Positions 1-7,539 of a DNA stretch of 64,000 bases are shown here, piece by piece. The notes under the pieces are model-generated. The model worked only from the letters and a program-made list of their open reading frames with translations. It was not told the DNA's origin and made no database searches. The translations under genes and the position numbers were made by a program. How positions within the stretch are numbered: the first letter of the stretch is position 1; every line of letters begins with the position of its first letter. The stretch is taken from the NCBI RefSeq assembly GCF_014212175.1, contig NZ_JACJVR010000052.1:62001-126000 (forward strand), in the 5' to 3' direction. Source of the stretch: Cohnella xylanilytica. Its GTDB lineage: Bacteria; Bacillota; Bacilli; Paenibacillales; Paenibacillaceae.

Positions 1-170
1 CCCGTCACGTTCGGCGGCGGGATTACGATCGAGTACTTGGGCGCGTCGGGACGACGCCCCGCCTTGAAGTAACCGCCTTGAATCCACGCCTCGTACCATT
101 TCTGTTCGGCGCTGGTCGGATCGTAAGTCGTCGGCATGTCGACGGTAATCGGTTCGCGCGTTTCGCTCAT
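1..170 (-). CDS. valS: Valine-tRNA ligase, N-terminal part (cut by window edge)
   Basis: Valyl-tRNA synthetase charges tRNA-Val in the cytoplasm. Only about 56 codons are present and the gene continues beyond base 1. The translation starts [18 protein letters not shown], then has an EQKWYEAW block, and ends in [10 protein letters not shown], the class I synthetase region around the HIGH signature typical of ValRS. The ATG at 168-170 is preceded by a GGAGG about 11 nt upstream. A valine-type T-box leader and a sigma-A promoter lie directly upstream, which supports the call independently. The position downstream of spoVID matches the Bacillus order. Confidence 0.93.
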   Translation of the reverse strand, partial: MSETREPITVDMPTTYDPTSAEQKWYEAWIQGGYFKAGRRPDAPKYSIVIPPPNVT

Positions 171-189
171 TCGGGATACAACCTCCATT

Positions 190-490
190 GGGGACAAAAA
201 ATAACAAAAACCTCCCGTCGCAAAGGACGAAAGGTTCGCTTCCGTGGTACCACCTTCGTTCCGAACGGCCGCCGCTTCGGTTCAAGCGGATCAAGCCCGT
301 TCGGCGCTCGCAAGCATGTTAACGGCTGCCGCCGTCCCGCCCTACGACCGGGATTCCGGTTCGAACGAGAGACTCCGGGGCGACTTCGGCAACGGCCTTC
401 CTGCGGGACCTCCCAGCGCTGCTTGCGGCAGCGGTCCCGCTCTCTGAAGGGGCGAATTGCGTACTCTTCCCTTTCCGCGTCTTTATTTTC
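190..490 (-). promoter_or_regulatory. T-box leader (tRNA-sensing riboswitch) of valS
   Basis: On the minus strand the conserved T-box core GGTGGTACCACGG lies at 243-255. It is followed by a hairpin (AACCT..CGTC pairing with GACG..AGGTT) and a T-run near 190-225, which is the antiterminator/terminator region. Upstream are Stem I features: an AGAGAGC bulge, an AGTA-like loop E element and a specifier-like GAAGTC. A GTC valine codon falls at 382-384. Uncharged tRNA-Val is expected to stabilise the antiterminator and raise valS expression. The specifier codon was picked by eye and is less certain than the T-box itself. Confidence 0.88.
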
Positions 491-492
491 CT

Positions 493-521
493 ATGATACC
501 TTTCCCGTTGTTCGCAGTCAA
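493..521 (-). promoter_or_regulatory. Sigma-A promoter of valS
   Basis: The minus strand reads TTGACT (516-521), a 17-nt spacer, then TATCAT (493-498). This places the transcript start just ahead of the T-box leader. Confidence 0.75.
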
Positions 522-581
522 TACGGACCCGTTCAACCTCCGCTCGCTCAATAAGGCCTCAGGGTTGTTAGCGCCCGTTCC

Positions 582-822
582 GAGCTTATCCCGTTGCTTC
601 AGTTCTCGTATTCCCATGCTTGCCTTTGCGCCGCATTTTTAACCTTATCCCCATGCCTCAGCACGGTTACGCATTATTAACCTTATCCCCGCGCCTCAGC
701 GCGTTACTGCATTTATACCTTATCCCCGTACCTCAGCACACTTTCGCTTAATTAACCTTATCCTTTTAGTTCGGTACTGCATTTTTAATCTTATCCCCAT
801 GGCTCAGCACGATATCGCATTT
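582..822. repeat. Tandem array of about 37-bp units (TTATCCCC..CTCAGCAC motif)
   Basis: Units begin at 641, 679, 716, 754 and 787, spaced 37-38 bp except for the last gap of 33 bp. Each carries CTTATCCCC, 3 or 4 variable bases, CTCAGCAC and a GTTACGC-like tail. The unit at 754 is degenerate, and a weaker copy starts near 582. The array lies in the gap between the valS promoter and the divergent transposase-like gene. The same core recurs singly in other intergenic regions, at 2580-2604, 23226-23250, 23509-23540 and 23766-23788. Confidence 0.85.
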
Positions 823-904
823 CCTCCGCCATACATCTATATATCTTCGCCTACTCAGGATTCCCATAAGGTCAGATTTTTTTCTATTTTTACCCTTTCT
901 AATA

Positions 905-957
905 TTGATATAGGAACATATGTTTGGTATAATCTCAATAAAAGGAACGCATGTTCG
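905..957 (+). promoter_or_regulatory. Promoter with two LexA (SOS) boxes
   Basis: A sigma-A promoter TTGATA (905-910), 17-nt spacer, TATAAT (928-933) carries GAACATATGTTT (914-925 region) inside the spacer. A second box, GAACGCATGTTCG, sits at 945-957 just downstream of the likely start site. Both fit the Bacillus LexA consensus CGAACRNRYGTTYC at about 12 of 14 positions. Binding at either box would block RNA polymerase, so the downstream gene is predicted to be induced by DNA damage. Confidence 0.75.
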
Positions 958-975
958 TGAGAGGGTGGCGGTTTC

Positions 976-1842
976 ATGGATCCGAATCGGATGGACGATG
1001 GTTTTCTTCAGCGTTACGGCAGCGAGGAAGCTTGCATCGGGGAACTCTATCGGAACAAATGGCCTGACGGTTACTTTTGTCCGGTTTGCCGGCATCGCAG
1101 GGCGTCGGTCATTCGAATGCGCCGTCTCCCACTTTATGAATGCAGGAAGTGTCGCCATCAGACTTCGTTGACGGCCGGAACCGTTATGGAGAAGAGCAAG
1201 ACTCCGCTCCGCAAGTGGTTCCTGTCTATTTATTGGCTTGGAAAAGGAGCGAACGCCCGCGAATTGTCGAGGTTGATTCAGGTTACTTACAAGACCGCCT
1301 GGCTAATCGGGCACAAAATCCGCAACGCCATGCGATTGGCCGCTTCCGAATTGCCGCTTGGCGGAAGCGTTCAGGTGAACGAGGATCGATATGAAGCGAC
1401 TTCTTTTTCATCCCTTTTCAATCAGAACCGGAAGAGACAACCCATGCTAGCCGGGGCGACCCTCTCGGAGGAGGGCTCTCTTCTGCGCGTCAAGCTCTAT
1501 CAAGTTCCCGCAAGCCATTTGCTAGACGTCCGAGTCGCTAAGATCGCGTTTCAAACCTTTATCGAAAAATGCGCATTGCCCGAATCCAAAGTTCGGATCG
1601 CGGCCGGCATCTATAATTCCGCGCGCCATCGGCCTTTGTCCCGTTTGTGCAGAGACGCCTCGAGGTGGTTGAACACGACTTTTTACGGCATTCGCCCCAA
1701 GCATCTGCAGGCTTATTTGGACGAATTCGGTTACCGGTTCCATATCGGTTCGGCCGAACTGCCCCTGCTCTTGGAGTTGTCGAGGCAATGCGCTTCTCGT
1801 CGCGTGATCACGTATCGCCAGTTGACCCGCAAAGTCTCATAA
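976..1842 (+). CDS. IS1595-like transposase-derived protein, catalytic residues degenerate
   Basis: The 288-residue protein resembles IS1595-family transposases. It has an N-terminal zinc ribbon (CPVC near residue 36, CRKC near 56), then the HQTSLTAGTVMEKSKTPLRKWF block and a YKTAWLIGHKIR helix. The C-terminal PKHLQAYLDEFGYRF is the hallmark after the catalytic core. The acidic triad looks lost: the VEVDE site reads VQVNED, and the TDGWxGY site reads IAAGIYNS. There is no second IS gene, and no terminal inverted repeats or target duplication were found by eye. The gene is intact and sits behind a promoter with two LexA boxes. I infer a domesticated, non-transposing protein of unknown function rather than an active insertion sequence. 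Confidence 0.75.
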   Translation: MDPNRMDDGFLQRYGSEEACIGELYRNKWPDGYFCPVCRHRRASVIRMRRLPLYECRKCRHQTSLTAGTVMEKSKTPLRKWFLSIYWLGKGANARELSRLIQVTYKTAWLIGHKIRNAMRLAASELPLGGSVQVNEDRYEATSFSSLFNQNRKRQPMLAGATLSEEGSLLRVKLYQVPASHLLDVRVAKIAFQTFIEKCALPESKVRIAAGIYNSARHRPLSRLCRDASRWLNTTFYGIRPKHLQAYLDEFGYRFHIGSAELPLLLELSRQCASRRVITYRQLTRKVS

Positions 1843-1992
1843 CCTCCTTGCTATCGTTGGGCCATCCGTTCTTCACAATCCAATTACGCCCTCCATCGCC
1901 TCCGACCCAATCCTGTCGTCCTTCTAATCCTTCTATCTATTTGTTGAGCGCTCTAGTGGCCGAGGTTGAAGCAGTAGCAAAAGCAAAAAGCA

Positions 1993-2085
1993 GATGTAGA
2001 CGTAGATATAGTTATAGATGTAGATATAGATGTAGATGTAGATGTGGATGTAGATGTGGATGTAGATGTGGATGTAGATGTAGAT
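1993..2085. repeat. Hexanucleotide microsatellite (GATGTA/GATGTG)n
   Basis: About fifteen near-perfect copies of a 6-bp unit alternating GATGTA, GATATA and GATGTG. A period that is a multiple of 3 keeps frames open, but no start with a ribosome site precedes it. Confidence 0.9.
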
Positions 2086-2375
2086 AATGCCGAACGAGAT
2101 GATGCAATAGGAGTTCCCCCTTAACGTACCTGATCCGTGGGGATAACCCTAGAATGGAGCAATCTATGACTTTCTCGATCCCAATTCCGTTTCCGACTCA
2201 AGCTTGAACCCAATCCCGTACCAGTTCGACTGCAATCTCGAGCCTATTCGCGTCACCTAATCCCGCTCCTTCTATACCATTTCAGAACCTGATCCCACCT
2301 CCGTTACTTATTTCATTCCAGAACGATCCCCTCTACGACCAGATTCTATTCTCAAACCCAAACCAGAAACCGAAA

Positions 2376-2520
2376 CTGCACCTGAGCCTGAACCGGAATC
2401 TAATCTGAACCTGAGCCTGAACCCGAACCTGAACCCGAACCTGAACCGAAGCCTGTGCCTGAGCCGGAACCCGAACCTGAACCGGAGCTTGTGCCTGAAA
2501 CGGAACCCGCTCCCGAACCC
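2376..2520. repeat. Hexanucleotide repeat (CCTGAA/CCCGAA)n
   Basis: The plus strand alternates CCTGAA, CCCGAA and CCGGAA. Read in one frame it gives Pro-Glu repeats ending at a stop near 2562, but the frame shifts around 2400 and there is no start. It is either a decayed Pro-Glu-rich coding tail or a simple sequence repeat. Confidence 0.8.
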
Positions 2521-2644
2521 GTTCGACGAAGACCGACTGGGGGGGATACGATAGCCGACTGAGGGGAGACGAAGGCCGACTGAGGAGAGGGGATAAGCCT
2601 AAAAGCGGGGAGAAACCCGTGACATTCGCCTGGACTCGTGGGCC

Positions 2645-2692
2645 GAAAAAAAAAGCCTTCCGGCTCCGCATTAAAACTGCGGAACCGGAAGG
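2645..2692 (-). terminator. Rho-independent terminator after spoVID
   Basis: A near-perfect 15-bp stem (2656-2670 with 2678-2692) is followed on the minus strand by a run of nine T, 30 nt after the spoVID stop. Confidence 0.92.
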
Positions 2693-2721
2693 ATCGATCA
2701 TGAAGCAACCCCAATCTCGCT

Positions 2722-4269
2722 TCAAGGGATATAGATGACTTGCCCTTCCGTCACGTGGGGGTCGGCAAGGCGGTTGTGAAGCTGGAGCTCTCGCAGCTGG
2801 ACGTTATAGCGGGCCGCGATGGCGTCGAGCGTATCTTCTCTCTGCACGATGCAAATTTTGACCTTGCGGAACGGCTGCGATTCGGTGCTCTTGGACAGGA
2901 ACAAGCGGGTCCATTCGATCTCGTCGCCGGACGTTTCCGCCGAATAGGCGGGAGCCGCGTTCGCCGCCAGCGCAGCTTGCTGAGCTTCCTCCGCCGCCGA
3001 CCGAAGCTCGGATTCCCGTCTCGCGCCTCTATCTCCGATTTGGGACAGCAGCCCTACGCCGGAAGAGGCGGAAGGGACGGATTGCGACGGCGGCTTGGCA
3101 TTTAGCGCCACCTTGAGCTCCGGCTTCTCCTCCGGTAGAACGTCTTGCTGCCATTCCGGTTCCGCCCTTCCGTCCGACTCCAGCCGCTCCTGGGTGACGT
3201 CGCCCCAAGCCTCTTCCCGCGCGCTCCCGATCGGCTTATAAGGAAGGAAGGACGGAGCGGGCGGCTCGTTGCCCGCATACGGAGCGTTCACCGGATCGAA
3301 TTCCGGGATCGCGTTCTCCTGAGCCCCGTATGGAGCATTCGGATGCGCCGGTTCCGGGCGAACGTCTTCTGCCGGCTCATAAGAAGAATACGTGGGGACA
3401 TCGGGATTCGCGCTCCCTGTTCCCCCGTACGAAGCATACGGGTACCACGGTTCCCGTTGTCGCAGGTCATCCTTCGCTCCGTACGGAGAGTACGGAGACC
3501 GGGGCTCCGGCTCTTCGTTGCCGGGGCTTTCGCCGGACGCGCTAGGCGCCTGGGGCTCCGGACTCGGAGGCCGGTACGGAGCTTCCGGCGGCTGGGGAGC
3601 GTATCCGGCCCCGTAAGCCGAATAAGCCGCGTACGGATGGTCCGGCTGAACGGGCGGAGCGGCCGACGCTTCGCTCTCGTAGTACGCCGAAGGCGCTTCC
3701 TCGGGCGCCGCCGGTTCCGGTCGTCCTGCGGGCTCCGGCAATCGGACGGCCGGGTCCTGCGGCCCGTCTTGTCCGGCTTCGGAGCGCTGTCGGCTCAGGT
3801 AACCCTCGCGGACGTCGGACTCGCCGAACGGCACTTCCGGTTCCCCCGGCGCTTGATGCACGATGGTGAAGCCGTCTTCCCGCCACACCGGCGTTTGCGG
3901 CGCTGCGACCTGCAGCCCTTTCAACCCGAGCACGCCCGTCACGTTAAGCGAGCGGGACGAGAGCAGGTCGACGTCGAAGTTGTCGATCTCCACCGCCAAA
4001 TCCTCCAGCTTCTCCACGCGGCTGGGCGGCAAGGAGATCTCCACCGGTATCCAGTGCTCCAGAGGATGCAGGTCGGAGCGCTCGTCCGGCGTTCGGTAAG
4101 AAGCGGTCAGCAGCAGATGACCTCTTAGAACGATCTGGTCTTCCAAGGAGATGGCCTGCATGTGGGGTACGAGCTCGATCTCTTCCAGTTCGTCGATGGC
4201 GGCTACGTCTTCCGGCAGATGAACCCTTTCGTAAATATCGAATCGCAACCCGTTCAACGATTCCGTCAA
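2722..4269 (-). CDS. spoVID: Stage VI sporulation protein D (spore coat assembly), LysM protein
   Basis: SpoVID helps the spore coat encase the forespore in Bacillus. The 515-residue product has the conserved N-terminal domain (about residues 1-115; RFDIYERVHLPEDV and HWIPVEISLPPSRV). A long Pro/Glu/Tyr-rich middle with many APYG and PYAAY motifs follows (about 150-400). A C-terminal LysM domain (about 470-515, VQREDTLDAIAARYNV) ends the protein. I chose the TTG at 4267-4269 because AGGAGG lies 9 nt upstream; the open frame runs further but without a ribosome site. The gene lies downstream of hemL, as in Bacillus. The low-complexity middle is species-specific and looks repeat-expanded. Confidence 0.88.
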   Translation of the reverse strand: MTESLNGLRFDIYERVHLPEDVAAIDELEEIELVPHMQAISLEDQIVLRGHLLLTASYRTPDERSDLHPLEHWIPVEISLPPSRVEKLEDLAVEIDNFDVDLLSSRSLNVTGVLGLKGLQVAAPQTPVWREDGFTIVHQAPGEPEVPFGESDVREGYLSRQRSEAGQDGPQDPAVRLPEPAGRPEPAAPEEAPSAYYESEASAAPPVQPDHPYAAYSAYGAGYAPQPPEAPYRPPSPEPQAPSASGESPGNEEPEPRSPYSPYGAKDDLRQREPWYPYASYGGTGSANPDVPTYSSYEPAEDVRPEPAHPNAPYGAQENAIPEFDPVNAPYAGNEPPAPSFLPYKPIGSAREEAWGDVTQERLESDGRAEPEWQQDVLPEEKPELKVALNAKPPSQSVPSASSGVGLLSQIGDRGARRESELRSAAEEAQQAALAANAAPAYSAETSGDEIEWTRLFLSKSTESQPFRKVKICIVQREDTLDAIAARYNVQLRELQLHNRLADPHVTEGQVIYIP

Positions 4270-4383
4270 GACATTTGTCCTCCTTTCGGCTAGACGCCCC
4301 TGTGCGCGCAGGGCAGGCACAGCTTACTACTTATCTATATGCCGCCGACAGTCGGGCATGCCTATCAGACGCGCCGAACGCAA

Positions 4384-4429
4384 GCAGCCTCCCCGATCCG
4401 GCGTATGTACGCCGATTCGGAGAGGCTGC
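4384..4429 (-). terminator. Hairpin after hemL
   Basis: A strong imperfect stem (GCAGCCTC..GAGGCTGC arms) starts 16 nt past the hemL stop. It lacks a clear T-run, so termination is likely but not certain. Confidence 0.55.
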
Positions 4430-4444
4430 GGGACTGTTGCGGGC

Positions 4445-5746
4445 TTAAAATTTGGACAGCGCCTTCCGGAATGCTTCGACCGAAGCGTCGATGTCGTCCT
4501 CGGTATGCGCGGTGGACAAGAACCAGCCCTCGAACGGAGATGGCGGAATGTTGACTCCCTCGTCCAACAGGCGGGCGAACACGGTGCGGAATCGCTCGGC
4601 GTTCGACAGGCGGGCCGTCTCGAAGTTGATGACATGCTTGTCCGTAAGGAACGGACAGATCATGGAGCCGACGCGATTGATCGTCAGCGGAATGCCGTAT
4701 TCCTTCGCGCTCCGTTCCAGGCCGGCATGAAGCCGGACCGCCAGCCTCTCGAGAAGGGCATATTGCGATTCCGTCATCAGCTTAAGGGTGGCATACCCGG
4801 CCGCCATCGCCAGCGGGTTGCCCGACAGCGTGCCGGCCTGATAGATCGGGCCCACGGGAGCGACCTTCTCCATGATGTCGCGACGGCCTCCATAGGCGCC
4901 GACCGGAAGCCCGCCGCCGATCACTTTGCCCATGCAGGTCAAATCCGGCGTAATCTTGTACAGCCCTTGCGCGCTGTGATAGCCGACGCGGAAGCCGGTC
5001 ATGACCTCGTCGAAGATGAGCAGCGCCCCGTACTTCGTCGTCACGTCCCGAAGCCCTTGCAGGAAGCCGGGCAGCGGAGGCACGACGCCCATGTTCCCGG
5101 CGACGGGCTCGACGATAACGGCGGCAATCTCTTCGCCGTACCGCTCGAAGGCGAGCTTGACCGATTCCAGGTCGTTATACGGTACCGTGATCGTATGCGT
5201 GGCGACGCTCTCCGGCACGCCCGGACTGTCGGGAAGCCCCAAGGTGGCGACGCCGGACCCCGCCTTGATCAGCAAGCTGTCCGCATGGCCGTGATAGGAG
5301 CCTTCGAACTTCAGGATCTTGCTGCGGCCGGTGAACCCGCGGGCCAGCCGCAAGGCGCTCATCGTCGCTTCGGTGCCCGAGTTGACCATGCGCACGACCT
5401 CGACCGACGGCATCCGTTCGCAGACGAGCTCGGCCATCGCCGTCTCCAGCTCGGTCGGGGCTCCGAAGCTCGTTCCTTTGGCCGCGGTGCGCTGGATCGC
5501 TTCGACGACTTCCGGATGGGCGTGGCCGACGATCAAAGGACCCCAGGAGAGAACGTAATCGATATAGGTTTGCCCGTCGATATCGGTAATCCGGCTGCCG
5601 GCTCCGCTCTCGATGACGAGCGGCGTCAATCCGACGGACTTAAACGCCCGGACCGGGCTGTTGACTCCTCCGGGGATCGAGCGCTTGGCCCGTTCGAAGG
5701 CTTCCTTGGAACGAGAATCGGAGCGAATTCGACGATTTTCGGTCAT
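4445..5746 (-). CDS. hemL: Glutamate-1-semialdehyde 2,1-aminomutase
   Basis: HemL converts glutamate-1-semialdehyde to 5-aminolevulinate, the second step of the C5 tetrapyrrole pathway, using PLP or PMP. The 433-residue length is normal for the family. Visible motifs are [11 protein letters not shown] near the start, [16 protein letters not shown], the FDEVMTGFR aspartate loop and the PLP lysine in [15 protein letters not shown] (about Lys274). The ATG at 5744-5746 is preferred over a GTG three codons upstream because of a GTAGG 11 nt before it. It is separated from hemB by a Crp-family gene on the other strand, so it probably has its own promoter in the 80-bp divergent gap. Confidence 0.96.
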   Translation of the reverse strand: MTENRRIRSDSRSKEAFERAKRSIPGGVNSPVRAFKSVGLTPLVIESGAGSRITDIDGQTYIDYVLSWGPLIVGHAHPEVVEAIQRTAAKGTSFGAPTELETAMAELVCERMPSVEVVRMVNSGTEATMSALRLARGFTGRSKILKFEGSYHGHADSLLIKAGSGVATLGLPDSPGVPESVATHTITVPYNDLESVKLAFERYGEEIAAVIVEPVAGNMGVVPPLPGFLQGLRDVTTKYGALLIFDEVMTGFRVGYHSAQGLYKITPDLTCMGKVIGGGLPVGAYGGRRDIMEKVAPVGPIYQAGTLSGNPLAMAAGYATLKLMTESQYALLERLAVRLHAGLERSAKEYGIPLTINRVGSMICPFLTDKHVINFETARLSNAERFRTVFARLLDEGVNIPPSPFEGWFLSTAHTEDDIDASVEAFRKALSKF

Positions 5747-5826
5747 TGTCGTCACATCCTACTATCAGAATTGGAAAAGGCTATGGTACACTTAAGCCGG
5801 ATACATAAAGAGTGGAGGAATCATGA

Positions 5827-6489
5827 ATGATCCAATGGCTGCGCAAGGTGTCGCTGTTCGACAGCCTGACCGACGAGCAACTGGAGCACGTGCTTCGGAT
5901 CGCTCAGCGCAGAAGCTTATCGACCGGCACCGTCCTGTTCCATGAGAAGGATCCCGGCTCGATCTTCTACGTCGTTCTTAGCGGCTCTATCAAGCTCTAT
6001 ACCCGCAGCGCTTCCGGCGAAGAGAAGATCCTGTCGGTCGTCGCCGCCGGAGACAGCTTCGGAGAGCTCGCCCTGCTGGACGGCCGGCCTCGCTCGGCGT
6101 CCGCGCAGACGCTCGAGACGACTCTCGTGCTCGAGATCGTCAACGACGCTTTTATGAATCTGCTCGAAGCCCACTTCGATATCACCCGCGGCATTCTCGC
6201 CGAGCTGAGCCGCCGGCTGCGCCAGACGAACGAGCACGTCAACGATCTGACGTTCCTCGACGACCGCACGCGCGTCCTGAAGAACCTGATCCTTCTCGCG
6301 AACCAGCACGGCAAGAGAGACGGCATGTTTATCTACATCCACATCCCGCTGAATTACGACGAGCTGGCCCAGATGGCCGGCGTGTCCAAGTCCGTGTTGT
6401 CCGACGTTCTGAGGGAGCTGGAGAGCCGCGGCGTCCTGCAGTTCGGCCTGAACGAATACAAGCTCAATCTCGCCAAGCTGAGGAATTGA
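5827..6489 (+). CDS. Crp/Fnr-family transcriptional regulator
   Basis: A 220-residue protein with an N-terminal cyclic-nucleotide-binding-type beta roll (about 10-115; GTVLFHEKDPGSIFYVVLSG and GDSFGELALLDGRPRSASA). A long dimer helix and a C-terminal winged HTH (about 165-215; YDELAQMAGVSKSVLSDVLREL) follow. There are no cysteines, so it cannot bind an Fnr-type 4Fe-4S cluster. The effector is unknown; PRSASA resembles the phosphate-binding cassette but this does not establish cAMP binding. GGAGG lies 7 nt before the ATG. It lies between hemL and hemB on the opposite strand, so control of the hem genes is plausible but unproven. Confidence 0.88.
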   Translation: MIQWLRKVSLFDSLTDEQLEHVLRIAQRRSLSTGTVLFHEKDPGSIFYVVLSGSIKLYTRSASGEEKILSVVAAGDSFGELALLDGRPRSASAQTLETTLVLEIVNDAFMNLLEAHFDITRGILAELSRRLRQTNEHVNDLTFLDDRTRVLKNLILLANQHGKRDGMFIYIHIPLNYDELAQMAGVSKSVLSDVLRELESRGVLQFGLNEYKLNLAKLRN

Positions 6490-6525
6490 CCGGATCCGCC
6501 TTCGGCTCCTTCTCCCGGTACGGAC

Positions 6526-7515
6526 TTATTCTCCCCGCAGCCAGCGCGCGGCGTCCTTCGCGTGATACGTGATGATCACGTCGGCCCCCGCGCGCTTCAT
6601 TCCGGTGAGCGTCTCGAGGACGATCGCCTTCTCGTCGATCCAGCCTTGGATCGCCGCCGCCTTCACCATCGAATATTCCGCGCTGACGTTGTAGATCGCG
6701 ACCGGCAGGTCGAAGCGATCCTTCAGCAGACGCACGATATCCAGGAACGCCAGTCCCGGCTTGACCATCAGCATGTCCGCGCCTTCTTCGATGTCCGATT
6801 GCGCCTCGCGAAGCGCTTCCCGCGCGTTCGCCGGGTCCATCTGATACGTCTTGCGGTCCCCGAATTGGGGAGCCGATTGGGCGGCTTCCCGGAACGGGCC
6901 GTAATACGCGGAGGAGTACTTCACGGCGTATGACAGGATCGGAATGTCCTCGAAGCCCGCCTCGTCCAAACCTTGGCGAATGGCCGCCACGAAGCCGTCC
7001 ATCATGTTGGAAGGCGCGATAATGTCGGCTCCCGCGGCGGCTTGGGATACGGCCGTCTTGACGAGAACCTCGAGCGATTCGTCGTTGTCGACGATCGCCT
7101 CGTTCCCGACGCGGTGAACGATGCCGCAATGCCCGTGATCCGTGAACTCGCACAGGCAGGTGTCGGCGATGACGACCAGCTCGGGAGCGAGCTCCTTGAT
7201 CCGGCGCGTCGCTTGCTGCACAATGCCCGCTTCTTCGTACGCGCCGGTGCCGACGCTGTCCTTGTGCTCCGGAATGCCGAACAGGAGCACCGCTCCGATG
7301 CCCGCTTCGCGAAGCTCGGCGATCTCTTCGGGCAGCCGGTCGATCGACCATTGATAAACGCCGGGCATCGACGGAATTTCGTTTTTGATATTCTGTCCGT
7401 GAATGACGAAGATCGGCGCGATCAGATCGTTCGCGTGAAGATAGTTCTCCCTGACCATGCCGCGCAGGGCGGCCGTCCGGCGAAGCCGGCGATGTCTCGT
7501 GATCGGAAATGCCAT
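6526..7515 (-). CDS. hemB: Delta-aminolevulinic acid dehydratase (porphobilinogen synthase)
   Basis: HemB condenses two 5-aminolevulinate molecules into porphobilinogen. The 329 residues carry the zinc-binding cysteine cluster [13 protein letters not shown] (Cys120, Cys122, Cys130). They also carry both Schiff-base lysines, in [15 protein letters not shown] (Lys199) and [12 protein letters not shown] (Lys252). The three cysteines indicate a zinc-dependent enzyme. It follows the cobA-hemD fusion by 24 bp and is the last gene of the hemA-to-hemB run. It ends 36 bp from the convergent Crp-family gene with no obvious terminator between them. Confidence 0.97.
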   Translation of the reverse strand: MAFPITRHRRLRRTAALRGMVRENYLHANDLIAPIFVIHGQNIKNEIPSMPGVYQWSIDRLPEEIAELREAGIGAVLLFGIPEHKDSVGTGAYEEAGIVQQATRRIKELAPELVVIADTCLCEFTDHGHCGIVHRVGNEAIVDNDESLEVLVKTAVSQAAAGADIIAPSNMMDGFVAAIRQGLDEAGFEDIPILSYAVKYSSAYYGPFREAAQSAPQFGDRKTYQMDPANAREALREAQSDIEEGADMLMVKPGLAFLDIVRLLKDRFDLPVAIYNVSAEYSMVKAAAIQGWIDEKAIVLETLTGMKRAGADVIITYHAKDAARWLRGE

Positions 7516-7539
7516 GTCGATTCGCTCCCTCCGATTCGG

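Larger units (their letters stand above)
1843..2644. other. Intergenic low-complexity region, no gene supported
   Basis: About 800 bp between the transposase-like gene and the spoVID terminator. It contains hexanucleotide repeats (listed separately) and copies of the dispersed GGGGATAA motif at about 2129-2149 and 2580-2604. Open frames here come from the repeats and lack ribosome sites. Confidence 0.6.

Noticed and set aside
976..1842. Active insertion sequence
   Set aside because: No terminal inverted repeats or target duplication could be found by eye, and the catalytic acidic residues appear substituted. Kept as a transposase-derived gene.
2400..2714. Minus-strand frame encoding Ser-Gly repeats after spoVID
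   Set aside because: It would begin inside the spoVID terminator region and is produced by the CCTGAA/CCCGAA hexanucleotide repeat. No ribosome site.
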